NCBI RefSeq assembly: GCF_042683165.1
Contig: NZ_JBHUIZ010000003.1
Coordinates: 868,001-932,000 of the forward strand
Origin: Tigheibacillus halophilus
Lineage (GTDB): Bacteria; Bacillota; Bacilli; Bacillales; Amphibacillaceae
Reading direction: 5' to 3'
DNA: 64,000 bases
Of the stretch, positions 33,449 through 40,803 are shown one piece after another. The first letter of the stretch is position 1, and every line of letters begins with the position of its first letter. Position numbers and translations under genes: made by a program. The notes under the pieces were generated by a model. That model was not told the DNA's origin. It saw nothing but the letters and a program-made list of their open reading frames with translations, and searched no databases.

Positions 33449-36238
33449 TTAATCTTGGTTACTGGAGCCATCATCATTTTGGTTGTTTCCATCATCTTGA
33501 TCATGGTCATTTTGCTGATTGTCTTGGTCATGTTGGTCACCTTGATCTTGGTTACTATCACCATCATGATGCTCATTATCATCTTGTTTTTTCTCATCAT
33601 CATTTTGGTTGCCATTCGTATCAGATGAGTTATTGGCATCCGGAATTTTGATGCTCGTGCTGCTTTCAGGACCTTTTTTATCATTGTCTTTACCAACTGG
33701 GGTGACTTTGATGGTATAATTTTCCCCTGGTTTAGCACCACTTATTTGAATGCCGTTGGAATGGACTTTCTGATTCTGGCCGTTGACGGAAACTTCAAAA
33801 TCGGCATCCGGCCCATCGTAATTCCAGTCTACATCAATGATATCATCGCGGTATTTTGCTGTTAGTCCTGTAACTGCAGGCATGTCTTTATCATCTTCAT
33901 CATCATCTCCAGGAACTTTCACAGACGTTGTTTTCGCTTCACTCTGGCTCGTGCTGTCATCTTTGCTGACAGCGACGACTTGAATTGTATAATCCTTTCC
34001 AGGCTCCACAGATGAAATATCCATCGATGTATCGCCGGTGGAGGAGAGTGATTTCATTTCACCGCCATCAATACTCGCACTGATTTGAAATTCAACATTA
34101 TCTTTATCATCGTAATCCCACTTGACTTTAATCGATTCATCATCTTTATCATAATCTGCTTTGAGATTTTTGACCGGATCCAGTTTATCGTATTTCTCAG
34201 AAGTTTTATTTGGTTCATGCCCCTTGACAAACAACTCATTGACTATATTGGAGCTTGGTGTATACTTGCTTGGCAAGGCGGCAGGATTAGAGCCTTTTTC
34301 CACACCGACACTGACTACAGAGTCGGGTTTTTCAAAGTCTGCTGTGTCGATATTTTTGGACAGTTCTTCCATCGTGTTTCTGAACAAATCGAGTGATATT
34401 TTTGTATCTGGCATCACATCCCGATTACCTTCTTCGTCTTTATATCCGCCAGTCCATACTGAAATAGTATATGCTGTAGAATAACCTGTGAACCAGGAAT
34501 CCGGGCTGCCGTCTTTCCCTGACAAATTTGTCGTACCGGTTTTTCCAGCCATTGGCACACCTGGTACATTGGCTCTTGTCCCAGTACCGGAATTCACTGC
34601 CGTTTTTAACATATCAGTAATCATATAAGCCGTATAATCTGACATTGCTGCCTTTGGTTCAGGTTTTAAATTAACCGTACGGCCATTGGGATAAACCACT
34701 TTTGTAACAGCATATGGTTCATTATAGACTCCGCCATTACCAAATGCTCTATAGGCTCCAGCCATTTGCAGAGGACTTATATTGGTGCTTGATCCGCCAA
34801 TTGCGTCGGTAATTTCGATATTATCCTTAGCAAATTCGATTCCTAATCCTTCTGCGAACTTTTTAGCATTTCCGAGACCTGTTTCCTCCAATGTTTTGAC
34901 AGCAGGCACATTCAATGATTGCGCAAGCGCATACCGTATGCTTTCCAAGCCGCCGTAAGAACTGTTCCAGTTACCAATTGATCTATCGCTTCCTTTGATC
35001 TGATATGGTTTATCATCATCTATTTGGTGATAAGTCGACCATTTATTATATTCAATAGCGGGTCCATAAGCAATAAGTGGTTTAGCATTTGAGCCTGCCT
35101 GGTAGTGACCCTGTGTCGCATAATTATATTCGCTCATATTCTTACTATTTCTTCGACCGCCGATTGCCCTGATAGCACCCGTTTTGGTATCCAGGACTGT
35201 CATGCCGGCTTGCATTTGATCATCTGGATAATTGATCGGATTTTGATCACTGTCTTTCAGCAAAAATTCAACATGCTCTTGTGCGCTTCTGTCTAACGTC
35301 GTGTAAATTTTCAGGCCGTCTTTATAAATATCAGCACCATCTACTTTATCTTTAACCTCTTTTTGAACTTCCTGTAAAAACGCTTCGTATTTCGTTGTTT
35401 CTGGACGTTTGCCTTTTAAAAGAGATTTGATATCGACTTTTAATGCTTCATCTGCCTGTTTTTGGGTAATTTTGTTATGGCGGACCATCAGTGTCAAAAC
35501 CGTCTTCATCCGTCCTTTTGTCAAGTCAGGATGCTGGTATGGGTCATAGGCTGACGGGCGCTGCGGAAGTCCAGCCAAAATGGCAGCCTCTGGAAGGGTC
35601 AGCTTTTTCAAATCGGACTTGCCAAAATAGATTTTCGCAGCTTCACCGACTCCCCAAGCTCCGCTTCCATAGTAAATTTTATTTAGATACATTTCCAAAA
35701 TTTGTTCTTTCGAATACTTTCTTTCTAATTTCAGCGACAGCCAAGCTTCCTGCACTTTCAATTTAAGCTGTTTTTCCGGTGAAAGAAATGATTTTTCCAC
35801 TAGCTGCTGCGTGATTGTACTGGCTCCTTCAGAGCCATAACCGTTTTTGATATTAGCGAGCACGGCACCGCCGATACGACGGACATCTATGCCATGGTGT
35901 TTGAAGAATCGAGAATCCTCCGTTGCGGTTACTGCATCAACAAATGATTGTGGCAAGTCATCATACTCGATGCGAGTACGTTTTTCTGAACCGATATCCG
36001 CAACTTCTTTTTTATCCATATCATATACTTTAGACGAAAAGTTGTCCTGTAATTTTGCTGCATCAATCTTGGGTGCTGTGGCAACATAATAAGTAAATAC
36101 CGCACCTACACCAATGAATAATGCCAACCCAAGGATAAGAATAGTAAGCAGGATCTTTTTCCAAATAGGTTTTTTCGTTGTTTTAGTGTTTTTTGTGTTT
36201 TGTTTTCTTCGCCCCATGCGGGTTTGGCCATTTGCCAT
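33449..36238 (-). CDS. ponA: Class A penicillin-binding protein 1 with FN3 domains
   Basis: Bifunctional peptidoglycan synthase, 929 residues. Membrane anchor about 29-53; GT51 glycosyltransferase with catalytic E107 in TEDSRFFKHHG and EGASTITQQLVEKS at 137-150; transpeptidase with S383 in SNAK (383-386), SLN at 441-443 and KTGT at 566-569. Two fibronectin type III-like repeats follow (about 687-776 and 787-866), joined by an acidic linker, then a 62-residue tail (868-929) almost entirely D, N, Q, E, G, H, S and K. The tail sequence is low complexity at DNA level too. Downstream partner of recU, as in B. subtilis. Confidence 0.95.
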   Translation of the reverse strand: MANGQTRMGRRKQNTKNTKTTKKPIWKKILLTILILGLALFIGVGAVFTYYVATAPKIDAAKLQDNFSSKVYDMDKKEVADIGSEKRTRIEYDDLPQSFVDAVTATEDSRFFKHHGIDVRRIGGAVLANIKNGYGSEGASTITQQLVEKSFLSPEKQLKLKVQEAWLSLKLERKYSKEQILEMYLNKIYYGSGAWGVGEAAKIYFGKSDLKKLTLPEAAILAGLPQRPSAYDPYQHPDLTKGRMKTVLTLMVRHNKITQKQADEALKVDIKSLLKGKRPETTKYEAFLQEVQKEVKDKVDGADIYKDGLKIYTTLDRSAQEHVEFLLKDSDQNPINYPDDQMQAGMTVLDTKTGAIRAIGGRRNSKNMSEYNYATQGHYQAGSNAKPLIAYGPAIEYNKWSTYHQIDDDKPYQIKGSDRSIGNWNSSYGGLESIRYALAQSLNVPAVKTLEETGLGNAKKFAEGLGIEFAKDNIEITDAIGGSSTNISPLQMAGAYRAFGNGGVYNEPYAVTKVVYPNGRTVNLKPEPKAAMSDYTAYMITDMLKTAVNSGTGTRANVPGVPMAGKTGTTNLSGKDGSPDSWFTGYSTAYTISVWTGGYKDEEGNRDVMPDTKISLDLFRNTMEELSKNIDTADFEKPDSVVSVGVEKGSNPAALPSKYTPSSNIVNELFVKGHEPNKTSEKYDKLDPVKNLKADYDKDDESIKVKWDYDDKDNVEFQISASIDGGEMKSLSSTGDTSMDISSVEPGKDYTIQVVAVSKDDSTSQSEAKTTSVKVPGDDDEDDKDMPAVTGLTAKYRDDIIDVDWNYDGPDADFEVSVNGQNQKVHSNGIQISGAKPGENYTIKVTPVGKDNDKKGPESSTSIKIPDANNSSDTNGNQNDDEKKQDDNEHHDGDSNQDQGDQHDQDNQQNDHDQDDGNNQNDDGSSNQD

Positions 36239-36255
36239 GCTTGTTACCTCCGTGA

Positions 36256-36837
36256 TTAAAAGTATAAATGATCGATGATATCCAAGTAGTTCACCTTTGC
36301 TTGATACTGAAATGGGATCAGAAATCCTTTTTCCTGGATCAGGCGATAGGGAATCGACTTTCTCCCGCCTGACAAGCTAATTTGCCAAGACTGCAAAAGG
36401 ATCTCCGCGGGGACGTAATATGTCTTGTCAAGTTTACTGAAACGGATGATGATAAAACAAACTCCTCCGTGAGAAATGACCTTTTCCATATGTTTTATTT
36501 GATGTGCGTGTATATTGGCAAAAGGGAACGAAGTCGTATTTTTCGTTTCTTTTGCTTCAAAGTCGATATATTTCTCTTTATATATCCCATTATAATCTGT
36601 AGTAGACGCCTGTTTGAAATAGGCTTCTTTGATCACCGCCGCACTTCTTTTAGGGTAGTCCACGTTTACAATTTGTATTGGTGTCGGTTTTTTATGAATG
36701 ACTGCACGATCTGTTTCCAGATAAAACTTGTTTGTGTCATTGATATCATTTTCGAGTGTCATACCTCTATTGCCGTAGCCTTGTTTAAATATAGGCCGGC
36801 TTTTTGGACCAACACGGCTTCCATTCGGATAATTCAC
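36256..36837 (-). CDS. recU: Holliday junction resolvase RecU
   Basis: Resolves Holliday junctions during recombination and helps chromosome segregation. The core matches B. subtilis RecU: NRGMTLENDIN, PTPIQIVNVDYPKRSAAVIKEA and the nuclease motif STTDYNGIYKEKYIDFEAKETKN (the residues D, E and K bind metal). The open frame reaches 36870, but AGGGGGAG precedes GTG 36837, giving a start (NYPNG) like that of B. subtilis. 193 residues; followed by ponA after 17 bases. Confidence 0.93.
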   Translation of the reverse strand: MNYPNGSRVGPKSRPIFKQGYGNRGMTLENDINDTNKFYLETDRAVIHKKPTPIQIVNVDYPKRSAAVIKEAYFKQASTTDYNGIYKEKYIDFEAKETKNTTSFPFANIHAHQIKHMEKVISHGGVCFIIIRFSKLDKTYYVPAEILLQSWQISLSGGRKSIPYRLIQEKGFLIPFQYQAKVNYLDIIDHLYF

Positions 36838-36907
36838 TATAGCTCCCCCTATTGGCATTACATGTATCATATCAAATTAAAAGCCATATGATAACTTCAA
36901 TCAAGTA

Positions 36908-36935
36908 ATTGTAACATTATTGCCTATAATATCAA
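36908..36935 (-). promoter_or_regulatory. Candidate promoter of recU-ponA
   Basis: On the minus strand TTGATA (36930-36935) is followed after 16 bases by TACAAT (36908-36913), about 70 bases before recU. The remaining sequence from 36936 to 37080 shows no gene. Confidence 0.5.
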
Positions 36936-37080
36936 GAAGCAAGCGTGCATCACTTCACATATATTTTACAACAAAACAGCACTAAAAAGACAATGCTTGC
37001 CCTATGACTGGATAGAAAAACATACGGCCTCCAAAGTATTCGCAATTGAAATTGAAATTAAGGGGTTTATGTCAGTTAAT

Positions 37081-37118
37081 AAAAAAACGAGAAAAACATG
37101 ATATAGCTGTTTTTCTCG
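37081..37118 (-). terminator. Terminator of sspM
   Basis: Perfect 11-base stem (37088-37098 with 37108-37118) and a 9-base loop, followed on the minus strand by seven T residues. It lies about 45 bases after the sspM stop. Confidence 0.8.
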
Positions 37119-37164
37119 AAGTTATAGACATAGGACTTCATGCTGTTTAAAACCGTCTGTTAGA

Positions 37165-37269
37165 TTAAGTGGAAGGACGGTTCGGTCCGTTGCGTTTTTT
37201 GTCTCCAGTCTGCAAATCCTTAAAAGAATGATTTTTATCTTGTTTCTTAGAAGTGTCATTTTTTTTCAT
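37165..37269 (-). CDS. sspM: Acid-soluble spore protein M
   Basis: A 34-residue, lysine-rich peptide starting MKKNDTSKK and ending KKRNGPNRPST. The C-terminal GPNRPST and the length are those of B. subtilis SspM, a minor small acid-soluble protein of the spore core made late in the forespore. AAGGAGG (37277-37283) stands seven bases before ATG 37269, and a strong terminator follows. A forespore sigma-G promoter is expected just upstream; only a poor match can be seen. Too short for most gene callers. It shows the organism is a spore former. Confidence 0.85.
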   Translation of the reverse strand: MKKNDTSKKQDKNHSFKDLQTGDKKRNGPNRPST

Positions 37270-37456
37270 GAAAAAACCTCCTTGAAATTAGTTTGCCCAA
37301 CTGTTTTATTTTGATCAATGATATAGGGTATTACTTCGCTTCACGCGATTCTTCACTAGTTTTGTGTTTTCTATACTAGTTTTGTCGAACGTGCAGGATA
37401 TCATTCATCCATGGAGAAATATATGCATAAGGAATTTCTCGAATGGAGTGATGATA

Positions 37457-37669
37457 ATGGGATTGGCGAATAGAAAAGAAATAGGATATTTTGAATTCGG
37501 TATGACGAACAAAGAACTGGCCCAAAGTCTTATACATTTAAATAGTAAACTCCGTGCGGCAGAACAAAAACTGATGATCTCAACGGATACAGCGATCATG
37601 GGATACTACAACCATGCCCAAAATGAATTGATCTATCTGCATTCCATACTCGAACGCACGAAATTTTAA
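37457..37669 (+). CDS. Small conserved hypothetical protein
   Basis: 70 residues, ATG 37457 with GGAG (37445-37448) eight bases before it; the frame itself opens at 37364. Sequence begins MGLANRKEIGYFEFGMTN and is otherwise helical and charged, without signal peptide or membrane segment. It lies between sspM/recU and yppE, where B. subtilis has small Ypp proteins, but I cannot assign it to one of them. Real coding is supported by the ribosome site and amphipathic helix pattern. Confidence 0.65.
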   Translation: MGLANRKEIGYFEFGMTNKELAQSLIHLNSKLRAAEQKLMISTDTAIMGYYNHAQNELIYLHSILERTKF

Positions 37670-37751
37670 ACAGTTTTAAACAAAAAGGGCGGTCCAGGGC
37701 TCGATGTATGACTGTATATGCTAAAATAGAAGGAGGGTGTTTTAGAAAGGT

Positions 37752-38114
37752 GTGTTATCGTTGCATGAATTATTGCTGCAGACAATAGAACTGAAAAAAC
37801 AGCTGGCACTGTTACAGGAGTATTATGAAAATAATCAGGCTCCTGAAAGCAGAAAGGACAAGCAGTTTTTTGCATATGTAAGAAAACAGACAGATCCCAT
37901 TTATGAATTATTGGCACGTTGGGAAGATTTAGCGCTAGCTACAGTGAAAAACCGACAAGTAAAAGTTCATCCGAAGCAAATCGTTTCTACCAGAGAGAAT
38001 ATGGAGCTTATTTTGATGCATAGTTATTATATTGATGTGAAACGCAGAAGATATATGCAGCTGCATCAGGCTTGCCTTTATGTGTTCGATCTGCTTGCAG
38101 ATCAGCTGGAATAG
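37752..38114 (+). CDS. yppE: DUF1798 family protein YppE
   Basis: 120 residues, all-helical bundle of the YppE/DUF1798 type: LQEYYENNQAPESRKDKQFF, then YELLARWEDLALATVKNRQV and a C-terminal YYIDVKRRRYMQLHQACLYV helix, matching the B. subtilis protein in layout. GTG 37752 or TTG 37761 may be the start; AGGAGGGTG and GAAAGG both lie upstream. Preceded by an extended -10 (TG-C-TAAAAT at 37719-37727). Function unknown. Confidence 0.8.
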   Translation: MLSLHELLLQTIELKKQLALLQEYYENNQAPESRKDKQFFAYVRKQTDPIYELLARWEDLALATVKNRQVKVHPKQIVSTRENMELILMHSYYIDVKRRRYMQLHQACLYVFDLLADQLE

Positions 38115-38125
38115 CTTAATAAAGC

Positions 38126-38154
38126 TTTACATTTTATTTGCTTTTATCTATAAT
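38126..38154 (+). promoter_or_regulatory. Sigma-A promoter of cdd
   Basis: TTTACA (38126-38131), exact 17-base spacer, TATAAT (38149-38154), 28 bases before the cdd start. Confidence 0.7.
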
Positions 38155-38181
38155 TGTCTTCCACATATAGGGGGGAGAACG

Positions 38182-38580
38182 ATGGATAAACATTTTTTAT
38201 TAGCGGAAGCAATCAAGATCAGGTCAAAGGCATACGTACCTTATTCCCGGTTCCCAGTTGGCGCTGCGCTACTGACGAAATCGGGTAAAATTTATACTGG
38301 CTGCAATATTGAAAACGCAGCATATCCAGTAACCTGCTGTGCGGAACGGGTGGCAATATTTAAAGCAATTGCCGATGGAGAGAGTGAATTTCAGGAAATG
38401 GCAGTTGTAGCTGATACACAAAGACCTGTGCCGCCATGTGGTTCCTGCCGGCAAGTAATGAGTGAGTTCTTCAACAAAGATATGCAGATCCATTTATCCA
38501 ATTTAAAAGCAGAAGAAGTCAAATCTGTAAGGGTGGAGGAGTTACTGCCATTTTCCTTTCAATCATCCGACATGGACTAG
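38182..38580 (+). CDS. cdd: Cytidine deaminase
   Basis: Zinc hydrolase that turns cytidine and deoxycytidine into uridine forms. NIENAAYPVTCCAERVAIFKA carries the C-A-E zinc/catalytic motif, and PPCGSCRQVM the two other zinc cysteines, as in homotetrameric Cdd. 132 residues from ATG 38182, which follows AGGGGGGAG; the frame extends upstream to 38080 but that part overlaps yppE and the promoter. In B. subtilis cdd lies between dgkA and era, so its place here is unusual and may be a second copy. Confidence 0.92.
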   Translation: MDKHFLLAEAIKIRSKAYVPYSRFPVGAALLTKSGKIYTGCNIENAAYPVTCCAERVAIFKAIADGESEFQEMAVVADTQRPVPPCGSCRQVMSEFFNKDMQIHLSNLKAEEVKSVRVEELLPFSFQSSDMD

Positions 38581-38603
38581 CATCAATCTACATATATTTC
38601 CAT

Positions 38604-38637
38604 AAAACAAGGGGCTTATTTTTCAGCTCCTTGTTTT
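38604..38637 (+). terminator. Terminator after cdd
   Basis: A 13-base stem with one G-U pair (38604-38616 with 38625-38637) and an 8-base loop; the descending arm ends TTGTTTT. Confidence 0.7.
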
Positions 38638-38648
38638 GATGGTATAAT
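38620..38648 (+). promoter_or_regulatory. Promoter of gpsB
   Basis: TTTTCA (38620-38625), a 17-base spacer and extended -10 TG-G-TATAAT (38640-38648). The -35 lies inside the cdd terminator, so the two signals overlap. Confidence 0.6.
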
Positions 38649-38713
38649 GGTTAGCATAAAGTTTTACTGGGTTAATAAGATGAAAATGAAGTGATAAAAA
38701 AGAGGTGAAAAGG

Positions 38714-39022
38714 ATGGGTGCATACCAAACAAAATTGACTACAAAAGAAATTTTGGAGAAGGACTTCAAAGTCACCATGAGAGGCTACCATCAAGAGGAA
38801 GTAGATGAGTTTCTGGACACGATCATTCAGGATTATGAGGTTCTCCAGCAGGAAATCAACAGACTGCAACAGGAAAACGAACAATTGCGAAAACGTTCCG
38901 ACGAAGGCCAGACAAGAGTGCAAAATACTGCCAGTACACAAGTGAATTATGATGTCTTGAAACGTTTATCCAATTTAGAAAAAGCTGTGTTCGGAAAAAA
39001 AATTACAAACGCCGAATCCTGA
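38714..39022 (+). CDS. gpsB: Cell division regulator GpsB
   Basis: DivIVA-like coiled-coil protein that shuttles penicillin-binding protein 1 between septum and side wall; ponA is at 33.4-36.2 kb. 102 residues: membrane-proximal DivIVA domain (LTTKEILEKDFKVTMRGYHQEEVDEFL type, about 8-36), a coiled coil with LQQEINRLQQENEQLRK near 45-60, and the C-terminal trimerisation segment VLKRLSNLEKAVFG. GAGGTGAAAAGG leads to ATG 38714. Confidence 0.94.
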   Translation: MGAYQTKLTTKEILEKDFKVTMRGYHQEEVDEFLDTIIQDYEVLQQEINRLQQENEQLRKRSDEGQTRVQNTASTQVNYDVLKRLSNLEKAVFGKKITNAES

Positions 39023-39027
39023 CGCGC

Positions 39028-39056
39028 TGGATAATTAATTAAAGTTATGCTATAAT
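39028..39056 (+). promoter_or_regulatory. Promoter of rnpB
   Basis: TGGATA (39028-39033), a 17-base spacer and extended -10 TG-C-TATAAT (39048-39056). It predicts a transcript start at about 39063-39068, where the RNase P RNA begins. Confidence 0.66.
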
Positions 39057-39067
39057 GTATCTCGGCA

Positions 39068-39462
39068 TTATTGAGTGTTTCTGTAATCGCTGTATGAAAA
39101 TGCAGAGGAAAGTCCATGCTCACACAAACTGAGATGTTTGTAGTGTTCGTGCTTGATGAATTCATAAGTCAAGGTAGCTGGAGAAACGGCTAACGGCAGC
39201 AAAAAATTCTAAGTCCTGCGGATATGAATGAGTATGCTTGAAAGTGCCACAGTGACGAAGCTGGATTGAAAAATGCCAGGTGGAACGCGGTAAACCCCAC
39301 GAGTGAGCAACCCAAACAATGGTAGGGGCATCCTTGATTAGGGAATTCAACCGAAAAAGGGACAAGCATTGGCTTGTAGATAGATGATTACAACCTGTGT
39401 ACGAGGCTGACCACCGTTTGGAGTACCAGGAAACAGAACATGGCTTATAAACACTCAATAGG
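39068..39462 (+). ncRNA. rnpB: RNase P RNA, type B
   Basis: Catalytic RNA that trims tRNA 5' ends. The universal cores are present: GAGGAAAGTCCATGCTC near 39105-39121, then AAAGTGCCACAGTGACGAAG near 39241-39260, GGAACGCGGTAAACCCC near 39282-39298 and GTAGATAGATGATTAC near 39377-39392. The terminal helix P1 is TATTGAGTGTTT (39069-39080) with its exact complement at 39449-39460. The block resembles the Bacillus type B fold. Lies between gpsB and rlmL, as in B. subtilis. Confidence 0.95.
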
Positions 39463-39503
39463 TTATATGTCATGATATGATAAAATGCAAGGCTTTTTAG
39501 TCC

Positions 39504-39565
39504 GGCCATGACTTTAACGCACATGATGAGCAAGCTTGTCTTTGTGCCTATAGTCATGGCCTTTT
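39504..39565 (+). terminator. Composite hairpin after rnpB
   Basis: Outer perfect 10-base stem (39504-39513 with 39552-39561) followed by TTTTAC; inside, GCACA pairs with TGTGC and encloses a CAAGCTTG palindrome. It is long for an intrinsic terminator and sits 90 bases before rlmL. Confidence 0.5.
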
Positions 39566-39655
39566 ACATAAGTAATGTCATTCAGACGGTTAAATACAAT
39601 ACCAGTGCATGAAAATTTGTTTGGCAACTGCCAGAAAGATGAAAGGAAACTATGT

Positions 39656-40786
39656 ATGAAAACATATACACTTATTGCTACAGCTGCGATGGGGCTGGAA
39701 TCCGTTGTCGCTGCTGAAGTCAAATCGCTTGGGTATGAGCCACGTGTTGACAATGGAAAAATAACTTTTGAAGGCGATGCCGCCGCCATAGCCAGATGTA
39801 ATTTATGGCTGAGAAGCGCGGACAGGGTCAAAATTTTGGTCGGCAGTTTTCGCGCCGCATCGTTCGATGAGTTGTTTGAACAGACAAAGGCTTTGCCGTG
39901 GGAAGCTTTCATTAGTGAAGATGGCAATATTCCCGTATCCGGGAAGTCGCATAAGTCTCAACTATATAGTGTGCCGGACTGTCAGGCCATCACGAAGAAG
40001 GCGATAGTGGAACGAATGAAATTGAAATACGGACTTGTGTCAAAGCTTTCTGAAGAAGGTCCCCGTTACAAAGTAGAAGTGGCTATCACCAAAGATATTG
40101 TTTCACTCACGCTCGATACTTCTGGCACTGGACTTCACAAACGAGGTTACAGGACTGGCCAAGGGGAAGCCCCTTTAAAGGAAACAATGGCGGCTGCGCT
40201 TGTTTTGTTGACCAACTGGAAACCCGACTACCCGTTAATTGATCCATTCTGCGGTTCGGGAACGATTCCCATTGAAGCTGCTTTGATCGGCCAAAACATT
40301 GCACCAGGATTCAATCGTTCTTTTGACTGTGAAAGCTGGCAGTTCATGAAGCAAAGACATTGGGAGGAAGCTTTTACAGAAGCTGAAGATAAGGCAAAAT
40401 ATGAACAGCATTTGGATATTACTGGATCGGATATCGACCACAAAATGGTACAGATCGCTCGTAACAATGCGGAAGAAGCAGGCTTAAGCGACTTGATTTC
40501 ATGGAAGCAAATGCAGGTAAGTGATTTGTCGTTAAAAAAAGAAAATGGCTATATCATCGGCAACCCGCCATACGGCCAAAGGATAGGGGACGCTGATTAC
40601 ATTCGGCAATTCACTGAGAAATTTGGGCAGATAATGCAGCAGCATCCTTCTTGGAGTGTCTATATTTTGACCGCCAATGAAGCATTTGAAAAACAATATG
40701 GTCAAAAAGCGACAAAAAAAAGGAAGCTTTTCAACGGTTTTATAAAAACAGATTACTATCAGTTTTTTGGTAAGAAACGCAAATAG
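39656..40786 (+). CDS. rlmL: 23S rRNA guanine-N2 methyltransferase, RlmL/YpsC type
   Basis: 376 residues: N-terminal ferredoxin-like and THUMP RNA-binding region (about 1-155) and a Rossmann methyltransferase domain with SAM motif DPFCGSGTIPIEAAL near 195-209 and the amino-methylating NPPYGQR near 303-309. It corresponds to the N-terminal methyltransferase half of E. coli RlmL (m2G2445). AAAGGA lies eight bases before ATG 39656; the longer frame from 39575 overlaps the hairpin region. Confidence 0.9.
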   Translation: MKTYTLIATAAMGLESVVAAEVKSLGYEPRVDNGKITFEGDAAAIARCNLWLRSADRVKILVGSFRAASFDELFEQTKALPWEAFISEDGNIPVSGKSHKSQLYSVPDCQAITKKAIVERMKLKYGLVSKLSEEGPRYKVEVAITKDIVSLTLDTSGTGLHKRGYRTGQGEAPLKETMAAALVLLTNWKPDYPLIDPFCGSGTIPIEAALIGQNIAPGFNRSFDCESWQFMKQRHWEEAFTEAEDKAKYEQHLDITGSDIDHKMVQIARNNAEEAGLSDLISWKQMQVSDLSLKKENGYIIGNPPYGQRIGDADYIRQFTEKFGQIMQQHPSWSVYILTANEAFEKQYGQKATKKRKLFNGFIKTDYYQFFGKKRK

Positions 40787-40803
40787 TATATAGGGGGATG
40801 CTT

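Noticed and set aside
33310..33651. Plus-strand open frame opposite the ponA tail and nth end
   Set aside because: Its histidine- and aspartate-rich translation is the antisense of the low-complexity PonA tail; no ribosome site.
36382..36891. 169-codon plus-strand open frame opposite recU
   Set aside because: Complete antisense of recU, no ribosome site, cysteine-rich atypical composition.
39068..39462. Open frames on both strands within the RNase P RNA
   Set aside because: The region is rnpB; core motifs and the P1 helix explain it fully.
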